DNA of 64,000 nucleotides, from contig NZ_JAAATY010000009.1 in assembly GCF_013280595.1 (NCBI RefSeq), forward strand, positions 186,001 to 250,000. The letters run 5' to 3'. Positions 15,629 to 24,125 of the stretch are shown piece by piece; position 1 is the first letter of the stretch; each line of letters begins with the position of its first letter. The notes under the pieces were generated by a model. That model was not told where the DNA came from. It worked only from the letters and a program-made list of their open reading frames with translations, and made no database searches. Source of the DNA: Kibdelosporangium persicum (GTDB lineage Bacteria; Actinomycetota; Actinomycetes; Mycobacteriales; Pseudonocardiaceae). Made by a program: the position numbers and the translations under genes.

Positions 15629-16675
15629 ATGCCGCTCTCATCGATCGCCGTTCAGGGCACCGCGTTACGCGCTCTCTACCGTCTGCCGCACCGAATCCGC
15701 AGGCTGATCGCCGGTCCGCCGATCCGGCTGGACGGACAGGAACTGGCTCTGGACGCGCAGTTGCTGCTGCGCGCTCGTGCGATGTCCGGGGTACCGTCGC
15801 TGGCCAGCGGCACTCCGGCGAAGGCCAGGCATGACCTGGTCGCAGGCTCCCGGATGATCGCGGGCACGCCGATCGAGCCGGTCGACGCACGGGACCTGAG
15901 CATCGGGTCCATCCCCGCCCGGCTCTACACACCGACCGGCCTGGCCGAGGGCTCGCCGTTGCTGGTGTTCTTCCACGGCGGCGGGTTCGTGCTCGGCAAT
16001 GTCGACTCCCACGACAACACGTGCCGTTTCCTGGCCAAGCACGCCCGCGTACGGGTGCTGTCAGTGGACTACCGGCTCGCGCCCGAGCACCCGTTCCCCC
16101 ACGGCGTCGAGGACGCGCTGACGGCGTTCAAGTACGCCCACACGAACGCGAAACAACTGGGCGCCGATCCGGACGCGATCGCGGTGGGCGGTGACAGTGC
16201 CGGTGGCAACCTCGCGGCCGTCGTGGCGCTCGTGACCACGCGCGAAGGCGGCCCGAAGCCCGCGTTCCAGCTGTTGATCTATCCGGCCACGGACTCGACC
16301 AGGGACACCCGGTCCAAAAAGCTGTTCGCCGAGGGCTTCTTCCTGACCAAGGACGACATGGACTGGTTCATGGGGCACTACGCGGTGAACGAGCAGGACA
16401 AGCACGACCCTCGGTACTCACCGCTGCTCGCGCCGGATCTGTCCGGGCTGCCGCCGGCGTACCTGGCCACGGCGGGATTCGACCCCCTGCGTGACGAGGG
16501 CGAGGCGTACGCGGAGCGGCTACGAGAGGCCGGCGTGCCCGTCATGCTGTCGCGGCACGCCGACCTGATCCACGGCTATGCCAACTTCCTGGGTATCGGA
16601 ACCCGTTTCCGGGAAGCGATGTTCGAAGCCGCCGGAGTGCTGCGCTCCGGCCTGGAACTGAAGCCATCCGAGTGA
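15629..16675 (+). CDS. Alpha/beta hydrolase, hormone-sensitive-lipase (HSL) group esterase
   Basis: A 348-residue esterase with the HSL oxyanion motif HGGGFV (about residue 116) and nucleophile elbow GDSAGG (Ser near 190), the catalytic Asp in FDPLRDEG and His in HGY close to the C-terminus. Members hydrolyse short to medium acyl esters. TAGCAT lies 6 nt upstream of ATG 15629, favouring leaderless initiation there over GTG 15626. It has no signal peptide. It is divergent from the FMN reductase gene and convergent with the Fur-family gene. Confidence 0.9.
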   Translation: MPLSSIAVQGTALRALYRLPHRIRRLIAGPPIRLDGQELALDAQLLLRARAMSGVPSLASGTPAKARHDLVAGSRMIAGTPIEPVDARDLSIGSIPARLYTPTGLAEGSPLLVFFHGGGFVLGNVDSHDNTCRFLAKHARVRVLSVDYRLAPEHPFPHGVEDALTAFKYAHTNAKQLGADPDAIAVGGDSAGGNLAAVVALVTTREGGPKPAFQLLIYPATDSTRDTRSKKLFAEGFFLTKDDMDWFMGHYAVNEQDKHDPRYSPLLAPDLSGLPPAYLATAGFDPLRDEGEAYAERLREAGVPVMLSRHADLIHGYANFLGIGTRFREAMFEAAGVLRSGLELKPSE

Positions 16676-16682
16676 CCTGCTG

Positions 16683-16727
16683 TGAGGGCCGCGCTCCGGG
16701 CGTCAGGCGCTGGGAACGCGGCCCTCA
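16683..16727. terminator. Bidirectional hairpin between esterase and Fur-family genes
   Basis: An 11-bp perfect stem (TGAGGGCCGCG at 16683-16693 with 16717-16727) with a 23-nt loop. Its right arm lies inside the last codons of the Fur-family gene. Confidence 0.7.
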
Positions 16728-17161
16728 TTGCGGATGCAGCCGGGACACAGACCCCAGAACACCACCTCGGTCTCGTCGATGACGTAACCAGCCGTCTGTT
16801 CCGGGGACAAGCACGGCGCCGCGCCGACCGTGCAGTCGACGTCCTCGGTGCGGCCGCATACGCGACAGACGAGGTGATGGTGGTTGTCGCCCGTGCGGGT
16901 CTCGAAGCGGGCCGGGTGCCCGGCGGGCTCGATCTGGCGTACCAGGTCGGCGGCCACGCAAACGTGCAGCACGTCGTAGACGGCCTGGGTGGACACGGCG
17001 CCGAGGAGCTCACGTACGCCGGTGGCGACCTGGTCGGCGGTGGTGTGCGGATGATCGGCCAGCCAAGCCAGAACCGCGAGCCTCGGTGCGGTGACACGCA
17101 GGCCCGACGCCTTCAGTTGCGCACGCAGCGTGGCGCGGTCCGGGGCGGTCGGTGTCGTCAT
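16703..17161 (-). CDS. Fur-family metalloregulator
   Basis: A 152-residue protein: winged helix at residues 15-80 (LRVTAPRLAVLAWLADHPHTTADQ), then the dimerisation domain with HHHLVCRVCG and a C-terminal CPGC pair forming the structural zinc site. The length and C-terminal CPGC resemble actinobacterial FurA/CatR-type regulators, which usually control a katG-type catalase; no katG is adjacent here. It is divergent from an MFS transporter, which may be its target. The 165-bp spacer holds a TGACTGAAATGG-N-type AT-richer stretch near the start codon that could be an operator, but I cannot assign one. Confidence 0.9.
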   Translation of the reverse strand: MTTPTAPDRATLRAQLKASGLRVTAPRLAVLAWLADHPHTTADQVATGVRELLGAVSTQAVYDVLHVCVAADLVRQIEPAGHPARFETRTGDNHHHLVCRVCGRTEDVDCTVGAAPCLSPEQTAGYVIDETEVVFWGLCPGCIRNEGRVPSA

Positions 17162-17326
17162 CGGTACCTACCTCAAGCAACCATTTCAGTCATTCATTCC
17201 CTCCAGAGTGCGGGATGATTCGCGATGTCGCCTACGCCATCCGTGTGACGGTGTTCCCGACGAGGCGCTGAGTGAACAAAAAACCGGCTTGCCCACTACA
17301 GAGATCAGGTGATCCCCTGACTGGTT

Positions 17327-18520
17327 GTGGAGCGTTATCGACGGATGCTGACCCTGCCGGGCGTTCGCACGCTGATGGTCCTGATGTTCTTCGCCAGGAT
17401 CCCGGCGACGGCCACATCCATGGCGCTTACGTTGCACGTGGCCATCGGTCTGGGACGTGGCTACGGCGCGGCGGGCCTAGTCGGTGCGGCGGCGACAATC
17501 GGCATAGGCATTGGGGCGCCGTACTCCGGACGGATCATCGACCGGTTCGGGCTGCGGACCGCCGTGGTGATCACCACAGTCGGTGAGACGGCGTTCTGGG
17601 CGACCGCACCGCTGATGCCGTACGAACTGCTGCTGCCGACGGCGTTCGTCGGCGGCCTGTTCGCCATCCAGGCGATGTCCATCGGACGGCAGGCGATCGC
17701 CGCGCTCGTGCCGGAAAGCCACCGCCGGGCGGCGTACTCGATGGACTCGATCTCGATCGAACTGAGCTTCATGATCGGACCGGTCGTCGCGGTCGCCCTG
17801 GCCACCCAGGTGTCCACATCGGTCGCGTTGCAGACACTCGCCGTGGGCTGCGTGGCCGTCGGTGTCGCGTTGTTCGCGTTCAACCCGCCGGTCCGCGGCG
17901 ACGAAGAAGCCGTGACCGGCGAACGGCCACCGAGGCGGGAATGGCTGACCAGCAGGCTGATCGCGGTGCTGGTGATCGGATCCGGTGCGTTGTTCGTCCT
18001 GGCGGGCACCGAGGTGACGGTCGTGGCGGTCCTGCGTGCACACGGCGAGGTGGAATGGACCGGCGCCGCCACCGTGATCCTGTGCCTGGCCTCGGTCGTG
18101 GGCGGGCTCGTGCACGGCGCCGTGCGCAAGTCGTTGCCGCAAGTCGTGTTGATGGCTTTGCTTGGCGCGCTGACGATCCCCGTGCTGTTCGTGGACAGCA
18201 CCTGGTGGGTCGTCGCACTCGCGCTCGCGCCGGCCAGCGCCATGTGCGCACCGGCTCTCGCAGCCACGGGCGAGCAGGTCAGCCGGCTCGTCCCAGCGGC
18301 TGTGCGCGGGGAAGCGACGGGGCTGCAGAGTTCGGCGTTCACCTTCGGGGCCGCGCTGGGCTCACCGGCCATCGGGTTCGTTGTGGACCACAGCGGATCA
18401 CCGGGCTGGGGCTTCGTCGGCGCCGGTGCCGGCGGACTGATCGTCGCCGCGGGTGCGGCGCTGCTCGTCCGCCGGTCACCGGCCCCCGTTCCCAAGGAAC
18501 CCGCAGCTCAGCCCTCGTGA
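17327..18520 (+). CDS. MFS transporter
   Basis: A 397-residue membrane protein with about 12 hydrophobic helices and the MFS loop 2-3 motif (PYSGRIIDRFGLRTA, residues 64-78). It is probably a drug or small-molecule exporter of the SET/DHA type; the substrate is unknown. The GTG at 17327 is the usable start nearest the divergent Fur-family gene. The last codons and the TGA stop form one arm of a terminator shared with the opposing asd gene. Confidence 0.85.
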   Translation: MERYRRMLTLPGVRTLMVLMFFARIPATATSMALTLHVAIGLGRGYGAAGLVGAAATIGIGIGAPYSGRIIDRFGLRTAVVITTVGETAFWATAPLMPYELLLPTAFVGGLFAIQAMSIGRQAIAALVPESHRRAAYSMDSISIELSFMIGPVVAVALATQVSTSVALQTLAVGCVAVGVALFAFNPPVRGDEEAVTGERPPRREWLTSRLIAVLVIGSGALFVLAGTEVTVVAVLRAHGEVEWTGAATVILCLASVVGGLVHGAVRKSLPQVVLMALLGALTIPVLFVDSTWWVVALALAPASAMCAPALAATGEQVSRLVPAAVRGEATGLQSSAFTFGAALGSPAIGFVVDHSGSPGWGFVGAGAGGLIVAAGAALLVRRSPAPVPKEPAAQPS

Positions 18521-18561
18521 GTGTTTATCAGGGTTCTAACCCCGATAAACACTCACGAGGG
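18512..18561. terminator. Bidirectional terminator built from the ends of two convergent genes
   Basis: An 18-bp perfect stem (18512-18529 with 18544-18561) extended by GGG/CCC pairing. The stop codons of the MFS gene (18518-18520) and of asd (18553-18555) both lie inside the stem. Confidence 0.85.
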
Positions 18562-19614
18562 GGTGACCAGGGCTTCGGCGATTTCGTAGGTGTTCAGGGC
18601 CGCGCCCTTGCGGAGGTTGTCGCCGCAGACGAAGAAGTCCAGCGTGTTCGGGAAGTCCAGGGCCTGACGGACCCGGCCGACGTACGTCGGGTCGGCGCCC
18701 ACGACGTCCGCCGGGGTCGGGAACCTGCCGTTCGCCGGGTCGTCGACGAGCACGATCGACGGCTGCGCCCCGAACACCTCGTGCGCTTCGGCGACCGTCA
18801 CCGGGTTGGCGAAAGTCGCGTGCACGGCAAGGGAATGTGTCGTCACGACCGGCACGCGCACGCAGGTCGCCGAGACCTTCAGGTCCGGGATTCCCATGAT
18901 CTTGCGGGACTCGTTGCGGACCTTCAGCTCCTCGCTCGCCCAGCCGTCCTCCTTCAGCGAACCGGCCCACGGGACCACGTTCATCGCCAGCGGCGCGGGG
19001 AACGGCGAGTCCGCGATGGACAGTCCGGCCGCTTCGAGAGCCTCGCCGACGTCACCGGCGCGCGAGCCGACGTGCTTGCCGGACACGGCTTCCAGCTCGG
19101 CGTAGAGCCGGTCGATGCCGGCCTGGCCGGCACCCGACGCCGCCTGGTACGAGGCCACGACAAGCTCGGTGAGCACGAACTTCCGGTGCAGTGCGCCGAC
19201 CGCCGCCATCATCGACAGGGTCGTGCAGTTCGGGTTGGAGATGATGCCGCGCGGGCGGTCGTGGATCTTGTCCACGTTCACCTCGGGCACCACCAGCGGC
19301 ACGTCCGGGTCCATCCGGAAGGCTCCGGAGTTGTCCACCGCGATCGCGCCGCGCTGCGCCGCGATCGGCGCCCACTGCGCGGAGATCTCGTCGGGCACGT
19401 CGAACATCGCCACGTCCACGCCGTCGAAGGCCTCGGGCGAGATCTCCACGACGGTCAGTTCCTGGCCGCGCACGGTCATCTTCTTGCCCGCCGACCGCGC
19501 CGAGGCGATCAGCCGGACCTCACCCCACGGGAACGAGGGCCGGTTGTTCATGACGTCGATCATCACGCTGCCGACGGCGCCGGTCGCGCCGACGAGAGCC
19601 AGTACCGGTGCCAT
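18553..19614 (-). CDS. asd: Aspartate-semialdehyde dehydrogenase
   Basis: A 353-residue enzyme that reduces aspartyl phosphate to aspartate semialdehyde in the lysine/threonine/methionine and diaminopimelate pathway. Visible features are the NADP-binding [10 protein letters not shown] (residues 9-18), the active-site Cys in SNPNCTT (about residue 130), and [13 protein letters not shown]. It overlaps the lysC stop by 1 nt (TGATG), so translation is coupled. The lysC-asd order is the standard actinobacterial arrangement (Rv3709c-Rv3708c). Confidence 0.97.
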   Translation of the reverse strand: MAPVLALVGATGAVGSVMIDVMNNRPSFPWGEVRLIASARSAGKKMTVRGQELTVVEISPEAFDGVDVAMFDVPDEISAQWAPIAAQRGAIAVDNSGAFRMDPDVPLVVPEVNVDKIHDRPRGIISNPNCTTLSMMAAVGALHRKFVLTELVVASYQAASGAGQAGIDRLYAELEAVSGKHVGSRAGDVGEALEAAGLSIADSPFPAPLAMNVVPWAGSLKEDGWASEELKVRNESRKIMGIPDLKVSATCVRVPVVTTHSLAVHATFANPVTVAEAHEVFGAQPSIVLVDDPANGRFPTPADVVGADPTYVGRVRQALDFPNTLDFFVCGDNLRKGAALNTYEIAEALVTPS

Positions 19615-20132
19615 CAGCGACCACTCCCCGCGTACACCACGGCCTCTTCGTTCCCGCCCAGCTCGAACGCCTCGTGGATGGCGCGCACCGCCGCGTCCAG
19701 CTCGGTGTCCCTGATCAACACCGAGATGCGGATCTCCGAGGTGTTGATGATCTCGATGTTCACGCCCGCGCGGGCCAGCGCCTCGCAGAACGTCGCCGTC
19801 ACGCCGGGGTGCGAGCGCATGCCCGCGCCGACCAGCGAGACCTTGCCGATGTGGTCGTCGTAGAGCACCTGCTCGAAGCCCAGCTCGGCGCGCACCTTCT
19901 CCAGCGCCGCCACCGCCGTCGGGCCGTTGGCCTTGGACAGCGTGAACGTGATGTCGGTGCGGCCGGTGTGGGTGGACGACACGTTCTGCAGCACCATGTC
20001 GATGTCCACGCCGATGTCGGCGATCACCCGGAAGATCGCGGCCGCGACGCCGAGCTTGTCCGGCACGCCGACCACAGTGATCTTCGCTTCGGAACGGTCG
20101 TGCGCGACGCCCGTGATCATCGCTTGTTCCAC
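19614..20132 (-). CDS. Aspartate kinase beta subunit from an internal in-frame start
   Basis: Codon 250 of lysC is GTG (20132-20130), preceded by GAGGAG with 6 nt spacing. Initiation here gives a 172-residue polypeptide consisting of the two ACT domains. Corynebacterium glutamicum and mycobacterial aspartokinases are alpha2beta2 enzymes whose beta subunit comes from exactly this type of internal start and has the same size. The Shine-Dalgarno is seen directly; production of the subunit is inferred from the family. Confidence 0.65.
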   Translation of the reverse strand: MEQAMITGVAHDRSEAKITVVGVPDKLGVAAAIFRVIADIGVDIDMVLQNVSSTHTGRTDITFTLSKANGPTAVAALEKVRAELGFEQVLYDDHIGKVSLVGAGMRSHPGVTATFCEALARAGVNIEIINTSEIRISVLIRDTELDAAVRAIHEAFELGGNEEAVVYAGSGR

Positions 20133-20879
20133 GGAGAGCTCCTCGATCGACCCGGTCACGACGGTGCCGGGCTTTTGGTTGAACGACGACCGGACCCGGA
20201 CCGGCACCCCGTACCGCCGGGCGTATTCGACACAGCGCAGCATCAGCACCTTGGCGCCGGTGGCGGCCATCTCCAGCATCTCCTCGTAGGTGATGCGGTC
20301 CAGGTGCCGGGCGTTGGGCACGATCCGCGGGTCGGCGGTGAACACGCCGTCCACGTCGGTGTAGATCTCGCAGACGTCGGCGCCGAGCGCGGCCGCCAGG
20401 GCCACCGCGGTGGTGTCCGTGCCGCCGCGGCCGAGCGTGGTGATCTCGTTGGTGCCCTGGCTGACGCCCTGGAACCCTGCCACGATCGCGATGGCGCCGT
20501 CGTCGAGCGCCTCCTGGATCCGGCTCGGGGTGACGTCGATGATGCGGGCGTTGCCGTGTGCCGCCGTGGTGATCACGCCCGCCTGCGAGCCGGTGTACGA
20601 CCGGGCCTCGAGGCCTTGCGCGTGAATGGCCATGGCCAGCAGCGACATGGAGATCCGCTCACCGGACGTGAGCAGCATGTCCAGCTCGCGCGCCGGTGGC
20701 ACCGGGGCGACCTGACCAGCGAGGTCGAGCAGCTCGTCGGTGGTGTCTCCCATCGCGGAGACGGCCACGACCACGTCGTTGCCCGCCTTCTTGGTGGCCA
20801 CGATGCGTTCGGCGACCCGCTTTATCCGGTCGGCGTTCTCAACGGAGGAACCGCCGTATTTCTGGACGACGAGCGCCAC
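19614..20879 (-). CDS. lysC: Aspartate kinase
   Basis: A 421-residue aspartokinase: the N-terminal kinase motif KYGGSSV (residues 7-13), GRGGTDTTA for nucleotide binding, then two ACT domains that sense lysine and threonine. It makes aspartyl phosphate, the first step of the aspartate pathway. The GTG at 20879 gives the canonical [12 protein letters not shown] start. The gene contains an internal in-frame start for a separate regulatory subunit (see next entry) and is directly followed by asd. Confidence 0.97.
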   Translation of the reverse strand: MALVVQKYGGSSVENADRIKRVAERIVATKKAGNDVVVAVSAMGDTTDELLDLAGQVAPVPPARELDMLLTSGERISMSLLAMAIHAQGLEARSYTGSQAGVITTAAHGNARIIDVTPSRIQEALDDGAIAIVAGFQGVSQGTNEITTLGRGGTDTTAVALAAALGADVCEIYTDVDGVFTADPRIVPNARHLDRITYEEMLEMAATGAKVLMLRCVEYARRYGVPVRVRSSFNQKPGTVVTGSIEELSVEQAMITGVAHDRSEAKITVVGVPDKLGVAAAIFRVIADIGVDIDMVLQNVSSTHTGRTDITFTLSKANGPTAVAALEKVRAELGFEQVLYDDHIGKVSLVGAGMRSHPGVTATFCEALARAGVNIEIINTSEIRISVLIRDTELDAAVRAIHEAFELGGNEEAVVYAGSGR

Positions 20880-21003
20880 GCAGCTCAACCCTCTCCTCAA
20901 TCGCTTCAGACCACGTCGGGGTGAGCCTACCTGCGCGTGGTAGCGGGTTACGTTCGTCGTGTGGCGCCGCCCACTTGGCCTAACTACCTCTAGCCTGTCG
21001 GGC

Positions 21004-22215
21004 GTGTCCACGACGGAGGTGACTCGGCAGCCGGTTGCGACCCTGGAAAGCCACGACGAGCCCACGAGCAGACCCTGGACCGCCTGGAGAGTCGCCTACC
21101 TGCTCGCCCCTGCCCTGATCTACCTGGGCATCCGCGAGCTCGGGCTGCTCGTGCTGTCGTGGATGAGTCATCAGACACGCTTCCCGATGGGCCAGGCGCT
21201 CACATCCTGGGACGCGGACTGGTACCTGGGCATCGCCGCGGGCGGGTACGACAACGTGCCGATGCGTCTGGTCGACGCCTACAGCCAGCGCAGCGCGGAG
21301 ACGCCACTGGCGTTCTTCCCCGGCTACCCGAAGCTGATCAACTACCTGGCCGCGCCCTTCGGCGGCACGGAGTCCGCGCGCATGTTCGCGGCGTTCACGA
21401 TCACCATCGTCGCCGGGGTCTTCTGCGCGTACGCCCTGGCCCGGATCGGCAGGCTGATCCCCGGCGGGTCGACGCGGGCCGGGCTGATCCTGGTCGCCCT
21501 GTTCGCCGCGGCGCCGATGAGCATCGTGCTGGTCATGCCGTACTCCGAGGCGCTGTTCTGCGCGTTCGCGGCGTGGGCCCTGGTCGGGGTGCTCGAACGG
21601 AACTGGATCCTGGCCGGTCTGGCGTGCGCGTGCGCCGGCCTGGTCCGGCCGACCGCGGCGGCGCTCGTGCTCGCGGTCGGGCTCGCGGCCCTGGTGGCCG
21701 TGATCAAACGCGAGGACGGCTGGCGGCCGTGGCTCGGCGGCCTGCTGGTGCCGCTCGGCCTGGTCGGCTACCTGGGCTGGGTCGCGACCCGGACCGGCGA
21801 GCTGCTCGGCTACTTCAAGCTGCAGGAACGCGGGTGGGACTCGCGGTTCGACGGCGGCGCGGCCACGTGGCGGTTCGCGGTCGAGGCGCTGACCCGGCAG
21901 CTGTCCGTGCTCGAAGGTGTGACGATCCTGGTGCTGCTCGGGGCCATCGTGCTGGTCGTGATCGGGTTCCGGATGAAGGTGCCGTGGCCGCTGATGGTGT
22001 TCGGCGTGGGCGTGCTGATCATGGACATCGGGTCGAACGGGCTGATGGCGTCCAAGGCGCGGCTGCTGCTGCCCGCGTTCGTGCTGCTGATCCCGATCGC
22101 GATCGGCCTGGCCAAGCGGAAGACCGCTACGGTCGTGCTCACGTTGACCGGGCTGGCCCTGGTCACGTCCTGGTTCGGTGCGTACTCGGTGACGGTGTGG
22201 AGCTGGGCGATCTGA
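21004..22215 (+). CDS. Polytopic mannosyltransferase (PIG-V-like)
   Basis: A 403-residue membrane protein with about 9-10 helices. The first periplasmic loop carries [16 protein letters not shown] and [10 protein letters not shown], matching the WD-x-x-WYLxIAxxGY and FFPxYP signatures of PIG-V-type glycosyltransferases that use polyprenyl-phosphate mannose. In actinobacteria such GT-C enzymes decorate lipoglycans or proteins. The GTG at 21004 is 7 nt after TAGCCT, a leaderless pattern. It is coupled to the downstream nitroreductase by a TGATG overlap. Confidence 0.8.
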   Translation: MSTTEVTRQPVATLESHDEPTSRPWTAWRVAYLLAPALIYLGIRELGLLVLSWMSHQTRFPMGQALTSWDADWYLGIAAGGYDNVPMRLVDAYSQRSAETPLAFFPGYPKLINYLAAPFGGTESARMFAAFTITIVAGVFCAYALARIGRLIPGGSTRAGLILVALFAAAPMSIVLVMPYSEALFCAFAAWALVGVLERNWILAGLACACAGLVRPTAAALVLAVGLAALVAVIKREDGWRPWLGGLLVPLGLVGYLGWVATRTGELLGYFKLQERGWDSRFDGGAATWRFAVEALTRQLSVLEGVTILVLLGAIVLVVIGFRMKVPWPLMVFGVGVLIMDIGSNGLMASKARLLLPAFVLLIPIAIGLAKRKTATVVLTLTGLALVTSWFGAYSVTVWSWAI

Positions 22216-22784
22216 TGCATCCGTTGATGAGGGAGCGGTGGAGCCCGCGGTGGCTCGATGCCTCCGCCGTGGTGACCGACGCGCAACTGGAAGCGATGCT
22301 GGAGGCCGCGCGCTGGGCGCCGTCGTACGGCAACTCGCAGCCCGCCCGCTACATGGTCGGACGACGCGGTGACTCGACCTTCGAGCGGATCTTCGAGGTG
22401 CTGAGCCGGCGCAACCAGAACTGGGCACGGAACTCCGCGGTGCTGATGCTGGGCATCGCGATGACCGTGAACCACAAGGGCACGTTGCCGCTCAACGAAT
22501 ACGGCCTCGGCCTGGCCACGGAAAACCTGGTGCTGCAGGCCGTGGCCGAAGGCCTGGTCGCGCACCAGATGGGCGGGTTCAACGCGGAGGGCGCGCGAAT
22601 CCTGTTCGAACTGCCGCCGGAGGCCCGGCCGGTCGTGGTGATCGCGGTCGGCAAGCTGGGTGACCGCGACGCGATCCCGGACGATCTCCGGGAACGGGAA
22701 CTCGCCCCGCGCAGGCGGCTGCCGCTCTCGGAGATCGCCTTCACCGGATCGTGGGGAAATCCGGCGCTCAGAGCTGAGCGGTGA
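22215..22784 (+). CDS. Nitroreductase-family FMN oxidoreductase
   Basis: A 189-residue protein with the nitroreductase features RWSPRWLD near the N-terminus, AARWAPSYGNSQPARY (FMN-binding R-x-x-S-x-x-N-Q-P-x-R), and ATENLVLQAVAEGLVAHQMGGF. It probably reduces nitroaromatics or quinones with NAD(P)H; the physiological substrate is unknown. Translation is coupled to the mannosyltransferase. Its last 17 bp overlap the 3' end of the convergent protease gene. Confidence 0.9.
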   Translation: MHPLMRERWSPRWLDASAVVTDAQLEAMLEAARWAPSYGNSQPARYMVGRRGDSTFERIFEVLSRRNQNWARNSAVLMLGIAMTVNHKGTLPLNEYGLGLATENLVLQAVAEGLVAHQMGGFNAEGARILFELPPEARPVVVIAVGKLGDRDAIPDDLRERELAPRRRLPLSEIAFTGSWGNPALRAER

Positions 22785-23550
22785 TCGCCGCGTGGTAGGT
22801 GGCGATCCGGCCGTACACGCCGGGGTAACCGGCGAGCGCACAGCCACGGCCCCATGAGGTGTCACCGATCAGCTTGCCGCCCGCGACCAGCGGGCCACCG
22901 GAGTCGCCCTGGCAGGTGTCCACGCCACCGTTCGGGTAACCGGCGCAGACCATGGCCGTCTGGATGAACGACGTGCCGTAAGCACTGCGGCAGCTTGCGT
23001 CACTCGTGAGCGGGACGTTGGCCTTGAGCAGGTAACGAGAAGTCGAACCGCCGGAACTGGTGGTGCCCCAGCCGAGGATCGTCGTCTGGGTGCCCGCCGC
23101 GTAGAGCGCCGTGTCCTGCGGCGTGGCCAACGGCAGGTACGGGCCCGGGAGGCTGGTTCCGAGGGTCAGCACGGAGACGTCGTAGCCGCGGGTCGCGGTC
23201 GTGTAGCTCGGGTGGATCCAGATCCGGGTCACGGTCGCGACCGTGCCCGCGGTGCTCTGCTTGTCCTCACGTCCCCACACCACACGGGTGCTCGACGCGC
23301 TACGGCCGACGGTGCAGTGCGCCGCGGTGACCACCTTGGTCGCGCTGACCAGCGTGCCGCCGCAGAACTGCGAGCCAGAGGAACTGGCCAGGTAGACGGT
23401 GTACTTGTAGTCGTTGATGTTGGCACGGGTGCCGCCAACGATCATCGGCGTGACGTCGGCCGATGCCACTGACACGGACGACAGGGTGGCCAGCGTCGTC
23501 ACAACCGCGACGATGCAGGCCCGCACCAGGCGGGGCAGGGTAGCCGCCAT
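22768..23550 (-). CDS. Secreted trypsin-like serine protease (S1A)
   Basis: A 260-residue pre-protein: a signal peptide (residues 1-31, cleaving after VASA), a short pro-segment ending before IVGG (typical zymogen activation site), then chymotrypsin fold with catalytic His in TAAHC, Asp in YDVSVL and Ser in GDSGGP. The S1 pocket residue region DTCQGDSGG suggests trypsin-like Arg/Lys specificity. ATG 23550 has AAGGAGA at ideal spacing, so the longer upstream readings are rejected. It resembles Streptomyces griseus trypsin. Confidence 0.95.
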   Translation of the reverse strand: MAATLPRLVRACIVAVVTTLATLSSVSVASADVTPMIVGGTRANINDYKYTVYLASSSGSQFCGGTLVSATKVVTAAHCTVGRSASSTRVVWGREDKQSTAGTVATVTRIWIHPSYTTATRGYDVSVLTLGTSLPGPYLPLATPQDTALYAAGTQTTILGWGTTSSGGSTSRYLLKANVPLTSDASCRSAYGTSFIQTAMVCAGYPNGGVDTCQGDSGGPLVAGGKLIGDTSWGRGCALAGYPGVYGRIATYHAAITAQL

Positions 23551-23776
23551 GGTTGTCTCCTTTTCCTCGGTGCCGCTCATGGCCAAGCGGCATGATCCAT
23601 GAGTAATCGGACGACAACAGACCGTGCAACCCGCTGATCGGCGCATGACATTGCCAGTCAAAGGATCAGGCCAAGGCAGAAAGCCACAGAGCCACCGCAC
23701 CCAGCACTGGTCAAACCCCACCCCGCCCCACGCCGGTCACCCCCAACGCACCCGATGCTGGTCAAACCCCACCGCA

Positions 23777-23835
23777 CCCAGCGCTGGGTCGGAAGGAGCT
23801 CGCACCGTGGGGGTCTGGGGGCTCGGCCCCCAGAA
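23777..23835 (-). repeat. Stable-RNA-trailing repeat, copy B
   Basis: The reverse complement matches 11512-11571 over nearly its whole length, including CCAGCGCTGGG at one end and the CTGGGGGC/GCCCCCAG hairpin. It lies downstream of the SRP RNA on the RNA's own strand. Between 23551 and 23776 there is no supported gene; that stretch contains two copies of CTGGTCAAACCCCACC about 50 bp apart. Confidence 0.75.
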
Positions 23836-23890
23836 AACACCGGGGCTATGCCCGCGCCCACAGCGCAAGGAGGCACGCAGCGAAATAAGC

Positions 23891-23912
23891 GGGCTCGGCC
23901 CCCAGAAAACAC
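23891..23912 (-). repeat. Partial extra copy of the stable-RNA-trailing repeat
   Basis: The 22 bp here are identical to 23819-23840 (the GGGCTCGGCCCCCAG hairpin half plus AAAACAC), 72 bp closer to the SRP RNA than copy B. Confidence 0.7.
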
Positions 23913-23966
23913 AGGGCGGACCCGGTCCGCGACCCCCAGCGGCAAGCAAGACCCCAGCAAAGAAGC

Positions 23967-24052
23967 GGACCCCGTGCACCTGCCAGAGCCCGCTTATCCT
24001 TGCTGCCTTCCGGCCCTGGGGAGGTTCACAGGATGGACACCGCACGAGGTCC
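23967..24052 (-). ncRNA. ffs: Signal recognition particle RNA, small (4.5S) type
   Basis: The minus strand reads GTGAACCTCCCCAGGGCC then GGAAGGCAGCAAGG, the universally conserved SRP helix 8 with its GGAA tetraloop region. The ends pair as GGACCTCGTGC (from 24052) with GCACGGGGTCC (to 23967), closing an 86-nt hairpin. It lies beside dnaX, as in other actinobacteria, but on the opposite strand. It targets membrane and secretory proteins with Ffh. Confidence 0.95.
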
Positions 24053-24125
24053 ACGTTCAGTGTAGCGAACCGGCGAACAGGTCCTGGCGCCGGGATTGTC
24101 GGTGCCCTTGGGTAGGGTCACCTCC

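Noticed and set aside
16703-17161. Calling the Fur-family protein FurA
   Set aside because: The sequence fits the FurA/CatR type, but katG, the usual partner, is not adjacent, so the symbol was withheld.
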